A stretch of DNA of 64,000 nucleotides from Marinomonas spartinae (GTDB taxonomy: Bacteria > Pseudomonadota > Gammaproteobacteria > Pseudomonadales > Marinomonadaceae): positions 21,899-85,898 of the forward strand of contig NZ_JAEMUI010000022.1 of assembly GCF_016461715.1 (NCBI RefSeq), given 5' to 3'. Shown here piece by piece: positions 17,813-25,785 of this stretch (position 1 is its first letter; the number at the start of each line of letters is the position of its first letter). The notes under the pieces were generated by a model, which had not been told where the DNA came from, ran no database searches, and was given only the letters and a program-made list of their open reading frames with translations. A program made the translations under genes and the position numbers.

Positions 17813-18184
17813 CTACTCGATAGTAATAGTCTTAGGTGTGTGATGAACCACTTGAAGTCGGGTACCTGCGATGGCGGTTTTTATGGCCTCAAGAATCGAC
17901 ATTTTTCCTTCGACTGAATGGACTTTGACGTCTCCAGTCTTGGCTAAATCGGTTCTTATAAAACAGCCACTAGCATGGGCCAGTTGCTGGGCCATTTCAT
18001 CAAAACGCGAAAAATCTTGATTGCTTAAATGGTAGTCATATCTATCGTTGCAGCTTCTGTGTTCTATTAATGCTGGCGATGAAGGAGGGGGAACCAGGTT
18101 TTGTTTGGCTCCAGATTCAGAGTGCATGCTAGAGCATCCCGATAACGCTAAGGCGCCAAATAGAAGACTGAGCTTGGTGTTCAT
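17813..18184 (-). CDS. Small STN-domain lipoprotein
   Basis: 123-residue predicted outer-membrane lipoprotein: signal with lipobox LALSGC (Cys16), a Ser/Pro-rich linker, then residues 45-123 resembling the secretin/TonB short N-terminal (STN) fold (GCFIRTDLAKTGDVKVHSVEG, wait for the helix SILEAIKTAIAGTRLQV and the terminal strand KTITIE). STN domains normally sit at the N-terminus of TonB-dependent transducers or secretins. Here one stands alone on a lipid anchor. No such receptor is adjacent, and the function is unknown. Confidence 0.7.
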   Translation of the reverse strand: MNTKLSLLFGALALSGCSSMHSESGAKQNLVPPPSSPALIEHRSCNDRYDYHLSNQDFSRFDEMAQQLAHASGCFIRTDLAKTGDVKVHSVEGKMSILEAIKTAIAGTRLQVVHHTPKTITIE

Positions 18185-18235
18185 GGTGCTTCTCCTTTTT
18201 ATTTTTCGAGTCGATATAGAGACTCGTTGTGGCTA

Positions 18236-18279
18236 GGTAACGCTTAAAAGCCTACCATCCATGGCTTCCAAGCGTTACC
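18236..18279. repeat. Long-arm hairpin between lipoprotein and DUF945 genes
   Basis: GGTAACGCTT (18236-18245) pairs perfectly with AAGCGTTACC (18270-18279), with an inner GCC/GGC stem. There is no T-run; it may be a terminator or mRNA end structure for the DUF945 gene. Confidence 0.5.
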
Positions 18280-18285
18280 CCAAGA

Positions 18286-19698
18286 TTAATTTTGCCCGTC
18301 AAGTAGCGTTGAAGGTTTGCCGTTTAACAAGGCTTTGCCTTGTTTCACACTGATATCTAGGTGATACATACCATCTTTTGTTACCACGGCTCCTTGATCC
18401 ATCGCTTGCTTGATCAGCACGTCCGCTTGATGGCTGACTAACTGATTGTATTCTTGTGTAGTCAGTGAGTGGATGTTGGGGTTGTCGGCAAGTTGATCTT
18501 CGATTGCGAATTCGGCTAAGGCTTTGACTAATGCTTTATCCGCATTGATAGCAGTGCTGACGTTAGCATTGGCTAGCCAGTAATCAGGTTGGCTGAGTTG
18601 CTCAAAGGTCATTTTGTCATGGGGATTGGTAAGGTGTCCATCGAACTGGGCGTTGAATTTACCGTTCGGTAATGTTCCCTTAACGTTATTAATCACCAGT
18701 TCTGGGGTCGTTTTGAAAAATTCACCAATATGATCGTGCATAAAGTGGGTCATTGCTTGGGTTCGATCTGCGGTGTTTTTTGGGTCAAGTTGTTGGTTAA
18801 AGGCGACATAATCTTTAAAGAACTGATTGTTTAATTGGTTTAAGGTGACATCCATGGAAAAATCGGAGACGTTTTCATCTTGATAGTCAAGCTGGTTAAT
18901 ATTGGTTTTAAGAGCTAGGTTTCCCACTTGGTTGGCCTTGTTTAATTGACTGTTGGCTTGGAAAACCAATCCTTTAGCAGTGAATAACGGGTCAACCCTT
19001 AGCTCTGCCATTTTGATTGTCATGTCACTGTTTTTGAGTCCACCCGAGGTCAAGTCATTTAGGTCTCCCTCGAAGTTGAGTGTGGTGGTTAAACCTTTCA
19101 CTTCTAGAGTTGAAGTATCTTGAATGGATGCATGGTCTAGTTTGCTGTCGTATGTCAGATGGTGATTTGCCCAGCTACCATGACCTTGGTAACCACCGAA
19201 TATAACATTGCTTTTAGACTCTGAAGGCAGTGTTGCGGTAAAAGGCGCGATGGTATCTTGAAAGGTGAGTTTTCCACCCAAAGTTTGAAGACCCGATAGA
19301 CTGAACAGCGGTGTGTTTTTGTCCCATTTTATGCTGTTACGTAGGTCATCTCCTTGGATTTGACCATCGAAAGAAAACAGCGCCAATTTGAATCCCTTAT
19401 CCATGATAACGGGGCCATAGTGAGCCTGAAGGGTGAGTTCGCTTTTAAAATCACTTTTCTTGAGTTCGTTGGCTAGGCTTGGATCGACTTTTTTCAGATC
19501 CACTTCGATTTGTAGCGTGGTTTGAGAACCAAACCAGCCATTTTTCGACTTGACGATGGTGGCATGATAAGGGGGCGTGGCGTTGATGGCATTGACCACG
19601 TCGGTTAATTGTTTTTGGTATTGTGACCCCATTATTTTAGGGGTGATGACAGCCACGGCTGCAACAGCGATAAGGAGAGCGATTAATAATTTTTTCAC
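18286..19698 (-). CDS. DUF945 (YdgA-like) family protein
   Basis: 470-residue protein of the YdgA/DUF945 family, start taken at GTG 19698 with AAGGAA 6 nt upstream; this gives MKKLLIALLIAVAAVAVITP, a single N-terminal membrane or signal segment. The rest is a repetitive beta-rich periplasmic domain (for example YHATIVKSKNGWFGSQTTLQ and LSGLQTLGGKLTFQDT), the family pattern, and it ends near GKALLNGKPSTLLDGQN. Members are abundant envelope proteins of unclear function. It is not obviously in an operon with its neighbours. Confidence 0.85.
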   Translation of the reverse strand: MKKLLIALLIAVAAVAVITPKIMGSQYQKQLTDVVNAINATPPYHATIVKSKNGWFGSQTTLQIEVDLKKVDPSLANELKKSDFKSELTLQAHYGPVIMDKGFKLALFSFDGQIQGDDLRNSIKWDKNTPLFSLSGLQTLGGKLTFQDTIAPFTATLPSESKSNVIFGGYQGHGSWANHHLTYDSKLDHASIQDTSTLEVKGLTTTLNFEGDLNDLTSGGLKNSDMTIKMAELRVDPLFTAKGLVFQANSQLNKANQVGNLALKTNINQLDYQDENVSDFSMDVTLNQLNNQFFKDYVAFNQQLDPKNTADRTQAMTHFMHDHIGEFFKTTPELVINNVKGTLPNGKFNAQFDGHLTNPHDKMTFEQLSQPDYWLANANVSTAINADKALVKALAEFAIEDQLADNPNIHSLTTQEYNQLVSHQADVLIKQAMDQGAVVTKDGMYHLDISVKQGKALLNGKPSTLLDGQN

Positions 19699-19910
19699 TG
19701 ACAGTTCCTTTGAATTTTCCGTCTTAGATGGCCGCATTTTAGCGAGAATTCATGACCAAAAGGGGATTGTGTCGGTGAGTTTTGAGATTGTTCTACTTTG
19801 ATTCTCAATCATGTCTAAATATAGAGAATCATTGCTAAATACAGAATAACTTGTGGTGCATTTGCATGACAAAACGAACGATAAAGGGGATATAAACGCT
19901 CGAATGTCTT

Positions 19911-20030
19911 AAACCCCTCCCTAACCCTCCCCTTAAATAAGGGGAGGGAACTGGACTCGCCTCAGTAAAAGGCTCCTCCCCCCAGCCTCCCCCTTACTAA
20001 GGGGGAGGCTGGGAGGGGGTTATAAGGGGT
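19911..20030. repeat. GC-rich double-palindrome repeat element (REP/BIME-like)
   Basis: Two near-perfect hairpins in tandem: an 11-bp stem with a 2-nt loop at 19925-19948 (CCCTCCCCTTA/TAAGGGGAGGG) and a 16-bp stem with a 1-nt loop at 19981-20013. The outer ends AACCCCTCCC and GGGAGGGGGTT also pair. Base composition is far from that of its AT-rich surroundings. Similar G/C-run palindromes are dispersed repeats in many bacterial genomes. It lies 36 nt past the 3' end of the TPR gene. Confidence 0.85.
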
Positions 20031-20066
20031 CAATGCACTGCATTGATATATTAAATAGTGGGTTCT

Positions 20067-20705
20067 CTATTGAAGTTTTTTGTTTACCTTCTCTAGGAGG
20101 GCGTTTAAATCTTTGCGGCGACCAGCTTCTGCCACGGGGCGGTTTTCTCTTGGGGCCGCTTGTTGAGCTATTTCTAGATATTTTTTGGCTTCTTTATAAT
20201 CGCCATCGTCGTATAAAAATTCTGCATAGAAGAAGTTATTATCCAATCCTTTTGGGTTAATCGCGATGGATTTTTGTAATAGTTCTTTGGCTTTGCTATC
20301 GCTGCCAAATCCAATAGGCCAACCTGGTACTTTATGGTACAAAACACCTAAGGTAGTGTAGGCGCTGCCTTCGGAGGCATTGGGGTTGATCTTGATGGCA
20401 TGTTCGAGGTTTTTCTTGGCTTCTTTAGCGAAAGATAATGCGCCGAGCCCCCCTTTTGCCTGAGCCGTACTGGCTTGAATAATACCCAACCAAATATAAT
20501 CATCGGCGTTATTTGGGTCGGCTTTTACCATGGCTTCCACCTTAGTAGCCAAGGCTTTAAAGGCATCGACCTTTTTATCGTTATCTGTCATTTGATAATT
20601 GATATGGGACCATTGGTGTTGAATATCGAGCAGAGTGTTGTTGTCTTGAGCCCAAGCGCTGGATAAGAAGCCAAGGGTTATAAGGGCAACAAATAGGGAC
20701 TTCAT
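20067..20705 (-). CDS. Exported TPR-repeat protein
   Basis: 212 residues from ATG 20705, with AGAGG 7 nt upstream (the ATG at 20711 is too close to it). Signal peptide MKSLFVALITLGFLSSAWAQ. At least three tetratricopeptide-like helical repeats follow (KVEAMVKADPNNADDYIWLG, LEHAIKINPNASEGSAYTTL, LLQKSIAINPKGLDNNFFYA) and a fourth around YKEAKKYLEIAQQAAPRENR. Probably a periplasmic scaffold. It starts 15 nt after the SDR stop and is likely the last gene of the ligase/diiron/SDR operon. Confidence 0.82.
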   Translation of the reverse strand: MKSLFVALITLGFLSSAWAQDNNTLLDIQHQWSHINYQMTDNDKKVDAFKALATKVEAMVKADPNNADDYIWLGIIQASTAQAKGGLGALSFAKEAKKNLEHAIKINPNASEGSAYTTLGVLYHKVPGWPIGFGSDSKAKELLQKSIAINPKGLDNNFFYAEFLYDDGDYKEAKKYLEIAQQAAPRENRPVAEAGRRKDLNALLEKVNKKLQ

Positions 20706-20719
20706 AATCATACCTCTTC

Positions 20720-21526
20720 TTATTGTGTGTTTAAGAAATGTTTTATCACAGAGAGCTTTTTAAAGAGAGCTTTATCTACGATATTAGGAAAAGAGCCGTT
20801 AATTTTGACAAAAAGTCGTTCAGGGAAGCCAACGAATTGACGGGGATTGCCTGTTTCCAACTGTGTAATAAGCGCTTGGGCAACCGTTTCAGGTGAGTCA
20901 ACGGCGTTGCCAAGTTGTTTATTCATCGCCATGGCTTTTGCACTGTTAATTGCTGTCGCGGTGGCGCGAGGGGCAAAATAGGACACCTTTATATTCGTAT
21001 CCGCTAATTCCCGATAGAGGGCTTCAGAGAAACCGCGTATAGCAAATTTGCTGGCGCAGTAAGTTGCTTGACCCGCAAAACCAATACTGCCAAAGGTGGA
21101 GCCGACGTTGACAATATGGGCCTGTTGTTGGTTTAAAAGCGGCAATAGCGCTTGAGTCAATAAAATAGGGGCGATCACGTTAGTGCTAATAGTGTGGGTG
21201 ATTTCCTCCTCTGAAAGCTGCTCAAATGGGGAAAATTGTCCCACCCCTGCATTATTAATCAGCATGGTGAAGGGGCCGGATTCAGCCATTGTTTGACGGA
21301 TTTTTTCTCTGTCATCTGCCTGGTTGATATCCGCCACGAGAATATGATGTTGACCCTTAAGGGACTGGGCAAGCGTTTCTAAACGCTGCTTATCGCGGCC
21401 TTGTAAAATTAAAGTGGCACCTCTGTCAGCGAGTTCTTTCGCGATGGCCTGACCAATGCCGCCAGTTGCTCCTGTTAATAGGCAGCGTTGTTGTGCCCAG
21501 AGTCCTTTTACACCTTGTTTTTTCAT
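20720..21526 (-). CDS. Short-chain dehydrogenase/reductase (SDR)
   Basis: 268-residue classical-type SDR. It has a Rossmann motif TGATGGIG (about 19-26), the NNAGVGQF segment, the catalytic Ser in NVGSTFGSIG, YCASK (Tyr/Lys pair) and a basic substrate-side tail with PERLFVKINGSFPNI. The Arg after the first strand (LQGRDKQR) suggests NADP(H). Its ATG overlaps the stop of the diiron-protein gene (ATGA), giving tight coupling. The role is likely reduction of a keto or aldehyde product of the same operon. Confidence 0.9.
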   Translation of the reverse strand: MKKQGVKGLWAQQRCLLTGATGGIGQAIAKELADRGATLILQGRDKQRLETLAQSLKGQHHILVADINQADDREKIRQTMAESGPFTMLINNAGVGQFSPFEQLSEEEITHTISTNVIAPILLTQALLPLLNQQQAHIVNVGSTFGSIGFAGQATYCASKFAIRGFSEALYRELADTNIKVSYFAPRATATAINSAKAMAMNKQLGNAVDSPETVAQALITQLETGNPRQFVGFPERLFVKINGSFPNIVDKALFKKLSVIKHFLNTQ

Positions 21527-22209
21527 TTAGCCTCCTTGGACTCGGCGTTCATCTGCTGATCTACATGGCCTATTTCGCGAAAAATATTCGCATATAAGGT
21601 AAAGAACATATTGGCACTGTGGATGATCATATCTTGTTCTTCTTTATCGGTAATCTGATTCATGAGATTTTCAAAGAAAACAATATGTTCTTGATCCAGA
21701 GATCCATGTGAACGCAAATAACTAAACGCTTGTGGGGGTAAGTTTAGCTTATCTTGAATATGTTGTGCGGCATTATCCGCTAAGGCAATGCTTGTTCCTT
21801 CCAGTACGAATACCATACCGAAAAAGCGCAACGGGTTACGCCGCTGAATCGCATCGTAAGCATAGGCCACCATTAATTCTGTGGATGCATTGGGTTGGCT
21901 ATGGCGGGCCGCGTTTTTATCGCCGCCAGCGGCCGCGATGTCGTTAAGAATCCACTCTTGATGTCCCATTTCTTCTTCGATGTATTCCCCCACGGCCTCA
22001 CGCAGCCACTCTTTCTCTTCGGGAAGGCGGCTGCCCGTCGCCATTAACAAGGGCACCGTATGTTTGACATGATGATAAGCTTGCGTCAGAAAAGCTAAGT
22101 AGTCGTTAAGGGTAATGGTGCCATGAAAACAACGTTCAATAATGGGCGACGTGACCAAATAGTGGCGTGCTGCTTGGGTTTCTTGCTGTAGGCGTTGATA
22201 AAGGGTCAT
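21523..22209 (-). CDS. Haem-oxygenase-like diiron/iron-containing redox enzyme (TenA/PqqC-like fold)
   Basis: 228 residues from ATG 22209 (AGGAG 7 nt upstream); an alternative in-frame start at 22272 lies inside the preceding gene. All-helical TenA/PqqC-like architecture with possible metal ligands EEEMGHQEW (E79/E80, H83), EGTSIA (E138) and HGSLDQEH (H168, D172, H175). This arrangement is that of haem-oxygenase-like diiron oxidases, which include UndA and related enzymes that cut fatty-acid or amino-acid C-C or C-N bonds. The reaction here is unknown. It lies between the ligase and SDR genes. Confidence 0.8.
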   Translation of the reverse strand: MTLYQRLQQETQAARHYLVTSPIIERCFHGTITLNDYLAFLTQAYHHVKHTVPLLMATGSRLPEEKEWLREAVGEYIEEEMGHQEWILNDIAAAGGDKNAARHSQPNASTELMVAYAYDAIQRRNPLRFFGMVFVLEGTSIALADNAAQHIQDKLNLPPQAFSYLRSHGSLDQEHIVFFENLMNQITDKEEQDMIIHSANMFFTLYANIFREIGHVDQQMNAESKEAK

Positions 22210-22219
22210 CCTATGTCTC

Positions 22220-23677
22220 CTATGGAAGAGGGTTAGATACACTGTCGTAAGAAGAGGCATACAAGGCGGCAATCTCCTGCTGAAAGTGCGTTAATATTTT
22301 GTCTCGAATTGGTTTGCCTGTGGCTGTAACCAGTCCATCTATCGATATAAAAGGCTGCGACAAGGTGATCCAATGAACAATCTGCGCATAGTCGGGCAGA
22401 CCTTGGTTGGTGATTTGAAGGCAATGCGCTATTTGCTGCTCGCTGATGGCTTCATGGAGGGGGGTTAATAAAGCGCCACAGCAGGGCAGTGCATCCCCAA
22501 AGACGAGTACCTCACGAAAACAGCCCGTTGCCATCAGTTCTGCTTCTACCCATTCTGGTGAAATATTACGGCCAAAGGAGTTGATCAACACATTTTTGCG
22601 ACGACCTTCTATGGTTAAGAAATGTTGATCCAAGCGGACTAAGTCGCCCGTATGGACTTCCTGAGGATAAAAGCTGTCTGGCTGATTTAAATAACCTAAA
22701 AAGAGGTTTCCTGAGACAATGAGTTCATCATCTTCAATGCGTAATTGATTATGTGGTAAGACTTTTCCGGCGCTCGATAATACCTCTTCTTGGGGGGTAT
22801 TAAGCGCCACAACGGACGCACATTCTGATAGCCCGTACCCTTGATAAACGGGTAAGCCCAAAGCGCGTGCTTTATTCAGTAAACCTGGGGCTACCTTACC
22901 ACCTCCGACTGCGATAAATTGCAAAGAGCTTGGGGGTTGCCAACCTTGTAGACAAGCACCGACGAATAGAGACAGCAACTCCGGTACTAAAATGACGCTA
23001 TGGGGCTGTTGCTGACTGATAAGCGCAAGCATATTCTGTGGCTGAGTGAGTCGGCTTCCGCTAAAGCCGCGATCAGATTGGCTAGCAAGAATAACCGTAC
23101 CGCCGACCAGCAGCGGCGCATAGACCCCTGCTACGTTCTCTAATAAGGTCGTTAAGGGTAACAAACACAAATGACGAACTTGGGGAATCGCGACGGTTTC
23201 TGCCAAAGATTGTGCGACAGTTTGCTGTGATTGAGTGCTTAAACAAACACCTTTTGGGCTGCCCGTGGTGCCAGAAGTAAAGGTGATTTTGTGAGTACCT
23301 TGAGGCATGACTGGCGGTGTATCGACTTGAAAGCGCTGCATGAACACCTGTTGAAAAGGCGTCTCGTTTGTTTGCTCCGATGAGTCTTCTGTTAACAGCA
23401 GCTCAATACCGCTTTGTGTTAATAAATGGGATGTTTGTGCTGGACTAAAGAAGCTGGGGACGGGAACACAACACAGTCCAGCTTGTTGGCAGGCAAGATC
23501 AAATAATACCCATTCCACACAGTTGTCCATAGCGATTGCAAGCGTTTGGATGGATTGCGCTTGTAACCAAGTCTGACGAGCGGTGACAGCGTCTGCCAAT
23601 TGCTGATAAGTCAGCGACTGTTGGGAGGATTCTAAGGCAATTTTATCGGCCCAATCCAATGAAGAAAAGTACCACAT
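22220..23677 (-). CDS. AMP-dependent acyl ligase/synthetase
   Basis: 485-residue ANL-superfamily enzyme. The P-loop-like motif is ITFTSGTTGSPKG, the A5 motif is YQGYGLSECASV, A7 is HTGDLV and A8 is the hinge EGRRKNVLINSFGRNISPEW. The C-terminal domain is short and no clear catalytic A10 Lys is seen, so it may stop at the adenylate or use an unusual acceptor. The long-chain fatty-acyl branch is suggested by the NSFGRNISPE form. It starts with ATG overlapping the previous stop by one base (TAATG), with GAGG upstream. Confidence 0.85.
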   Translation of the reverse strand: MWYFSSLDWADKIALESSQQSLTYQQLADAVTARQTWLQAQSIQTLAIAMDNCVEWVLFDLACQQAGLCCVPVPSFFSPAQTSHLLTQSGIELLLTEDSSEQTNETPFQQVFMQRFQVDTPPVMPQGTHKITFTSGTTGSPKGVCLSTQSQQTVAQSLAETVAIPQVRHLCLLPLTTLLENVAGVYAPLLVGGTVILASQSDRGFSGSRLTQPQNMLALISQQQPHSVILVPELLSLFVGACLQGWQPPSSLQFIAVGGGKVAPGLLNKARALGLPVYQGYGLSECASVVALNTPQEEVLSSAGKVLPHNQLRIEDDELIVSGNLFLGYLNQPDSFYPQEVHTGDLVRLDQHFLTIEGRRKNVLINSFGRNISPEWVEAELMATGCFREVLVFGDALPCCGALLTPLHEAISEQQIAHCLQITNQGLPDYAQIVHWITLSQPFISIDGLVTATGKPIRDKILTHFQQEIAALYASSYDSVSNPLP

Positions 23678-24357
23678 TATAGCGTCCTCATCTGTTGTAA
23701 AAGTGCCGAATGATTGGCTTGAACTAGGCCAAACAGTGCTTGTAACTCGGGTTGCATTAACGCCGTTGCAACAGCTTTTGCCACATCAATAAACATAACT
23801 TTTGGTTGACTGGCGTAATAGTTTCCCCAATTGGCCTGATCTTGCAGCTTGTTAGGGTCTGCATCTGCTAAAAAGGTGAGTTTAAGTTTGAGTTTCTCTA
23901 ACAGTTGACGAATTTTATCGGTGCCAGAAAAAACTAAATACTGAATCTCAGAGAGATATAAACTCATCACCACCGTCATTAATAAAGGCAAGGTAAAACG
24001 TTGGTTTTGGCTGTATAAGTTACCCAGTTCGGCTATGGCATGACGTTGTGTCCAAACACCATGTTTTTGCAGCATATTGGTAATGGGAACAGGTAAATAT
24101 TGCTCAATAAAAAGAGGTTGAGTTGCTCGTCTTACACCCACTACCGCCCTTAAGCGTTGTGCATGAATCCCTAATAACAATGGCATGAAGTTTGTGACAT
24201 GGGCTTGGTATTTTTTGGCGAAGCCCTCTTGGACAAAGGTTTCTAGGTTTATTCTTTTTGGGTCTTCCATGGCAGCAGAAAGAAACTCGTAAGGCAGAGT
24301 TGGCGTGGGAATAAGAGATTGCTCTGGCATTACATAGAGTGCATTGGATGACTGCAT
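23677..24357 (-). CDS. Thermostable haemolysin (T_hemolysin) family protein
   Basis: 226 residues from ATG 24357 (GTGAG upstream); TTG at 24375 is a possible alternative. The family was named from Vibrio delta-VPH. The core pattern is visible here: FVQEGFAKKYQAHVTNFMPL, AVVGVRRATQPLFIEQYLPV and AIAELGNLYSQNQRFTLPLL. From memory the fold is grouped with GNAT/acyl-homoserine-lactone-synthase-like acyltransferases, which would fit an enzyme rather than a toxin. No signal peptide. It is the first gene of the five-gene operon, so it is probably a biosynthetic acyltransferase. This is inference. Confidence 0.78.
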   Translation of the reverse strand: MQSSNALYVMPEQSLIPTPTLPYEFLSAAMEDPKRINLETFVQEGFAKKYQAHVTNFMPLLLGIHAQRLRAVVGVRRATQPLFIEQYLPVPITNMLQKHGVWTQRHAIAELGNLYSQNQRFTLPLLMTVVMSLYLSEIQYLVFSGTDKIRQLLEKLKLKLTFLADADPNKLQDQANWGNYYASQPKVMFIDVAKAVATALMQPELQALFGLVQANHSALLQQMRTL

Positions 24358-24739
24358 AATGGTCTCACTTGGCAAGTTAACTCAGGTAAGCGACTCAGAT
24401 GAAAAGGAAAAGAGTTTGCTTGTTTTTACAGTAAAGGGAGGCCAGTGAAAAAAAGGTTTATGAAAAAAAGCTCGTTTTAACTTTTTTATTTTCATTTTTA
24501 AGTGATTGAATTGTTTAAATAAAAATGATGAGCAGAAGGAGAAGAACACGTTTTAGACGATGTTTTTAATAAAAAAGTGAATAAGCTTTTTATATAATGA
24601 GGGCCTAAATTGAGTGAAAATGGCTATTTTTTTAAGCTATTTTTCATCGTATTAAAGAGAAAGGTCTTTACATGCGTTAGGTGACATTCCGCAGGTTGTC
24701 GAGTCTGACGGGTCATAATGATCAGACTTAACGAGATAT
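24358..24739. other. 382-bp AT-rich region upstream of the ligase operon
   Basis: No gene seen. It contains the presumed promoter of the minus-strand operon starting at 24357 and the 3' side of the LysR gene. A loose inverted repeat (about 24615-24648) is the only structure noticed. Confidence 0.5.
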
Positions 24740-25642
24740 TTATTTGGCTTTTTCCGACGTTTGTTTGATGAGCAGCTCCCGCATGGTACGGATAAAGACT
24801 TCTTTGCTGCGCCCCCGTCGAAAGATCAAAGAGAAAGGGGCTTGATAGCCAAATTCACTGGGGAGAAGGGGTCTAAGTCGCCCCGATTTCACTAAGTGCT
24901 GTGCATAATGCTCAGGCAAATACCCCACAAATTTTCCAGACAGAATCAATGTGAGCTGAGCCTCCATGCTTTCTACGGTTGCCGTACTGTGACCAAATCC
25001 CCGCTTGCGTAAATCCGCTGTATTCCAGTAGCTTCGTGTCACCAAGCCACATTTGATGACTTGCTCGCGTGTTATCTGCTTGATGTCAAAAAGCGGGTTC
25101 AAATCACTGCAATAGAGCCAATGTTGTTCGCGATACAGCTTCTCCTCGACCACGTTATTCACACTGGAAGGGAAGTTACCAATGGCAAGATCGAGCTGAT
25201 TATTGAGGATGCCTTGCACCTGCTCATACGGACTGCGAATTTGTAAATTCAAATGTACAGCGGGAAAGCGTTCGCAGAATTGACGGATGACTTCTGGCAT
25301 AGACAAAGATTCGTCCATGACGGTTGCGTCCAAAACGGCGATCCGAAATGTACCGCCTAAGTCACCTTTGAGTGCTTCCGCGTGGCGCTCCAATTCATTC
25401 ATTTCATCCAGCAGTTTGATGCTCTGATGCAAAAATTGTTGGCCTTTTTCCGTCAGTGAAAACCCTGCGCGACCACGTTGACATAAGGTAAAGCCTACAT
25501 GGGATTCTAAGTCACTCATGTAGTTGCTGATGGCGGAAGTGGTAAGGTTCAGATCTTGCTGGGCACCCGAGTAACCTTGGTTTTGCACCACAGAAACAAA
25601 GACTTCTAATAATCGGATATTTATTCGTTTGTCTGGGCGCAT
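24740..25642 (-). CDS. LysR-family transcriptional regulator
   Basis: 300 residues from ATG 25642 (GTG 25651 is an alternative). N-terminal HTH: LLEVFVSVVQNQGYSGAQQD and SAISNYMSDLE, then CQRGRAGFSLTEKGQQF; substrate domain from about residue 90 (GTFRIAVLDATVMDESLSMP). Divergent from the ureohydrolase gene, with a perfect palindrome in the 143-bp gap, so it most likely controls the 25786-32965 catabolic cluster and itself. Confidence 0.92.
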   Translation of the reverse strand: MRPDKRINIRLLEVFVSVVQNQGYSGAQQDLNLTTSAISNYMSDLESHVGFTLCQRGRAGFSLTEKGQQFLHQSIKLLDEMNELERHAEALKGDLGGTFRIAVLDATVMDESLSMPEVIRQFCERFPAVHLNLQIRSPYEQVQGILNNQLDLAIGNFPSSVNNVVEEKLYREQHWLYCSDLNPLFDIKQITREQVIKCGLVTRSYWNTADLRKRGFGHSTATVESMEAQLTLILSGKFVGYLPEHYAQHLVKSGRLRPLLPSEFGYQAPFSLIFRRGRSKEVFIRTMRELLIKQTSEKAK

Positions 25643-25656
25643 AGAGCTCACTCGTT

Positions 25657-25680
25657 TTAGTTCAGTAAAAGCTGAACTAA
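25657..25680. promoter_or_regulatory. Perfect palindrome, probable LysR operator
   Basis: TTAGTTCAG (25657-25665), 6-nt spacer, CTGAACTAA (25672-25680), 15 bp upstream of the LysR start and 105 bp upstream of the ureohydrolase start. Its size and position fit a LysR autoregulatory site. Confidence 0.65.
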
Positions 25681-25785
25681 TTATTTGTGATTTGCTATTT
25701 AACGGTCAAGTTCTCTTTTCTAGTATCGAGTTAGGTTATTGAACTGGCGCGGTTTGCATTGCGCTAAAAACGAGGATTTTTGTTT

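Noticed and set aside
19911..20030. CRISPR or phage attachment site
   Set aside because: There are no spaced repeat units and no integrase; it is a double palindrome.
23677..24357. Exported toxin role for the thermostable-haemolysin gene
   Set aside because: No signal peptide is visible and it is translationally coupled to a ligase, so an enzymatic role is likelier.
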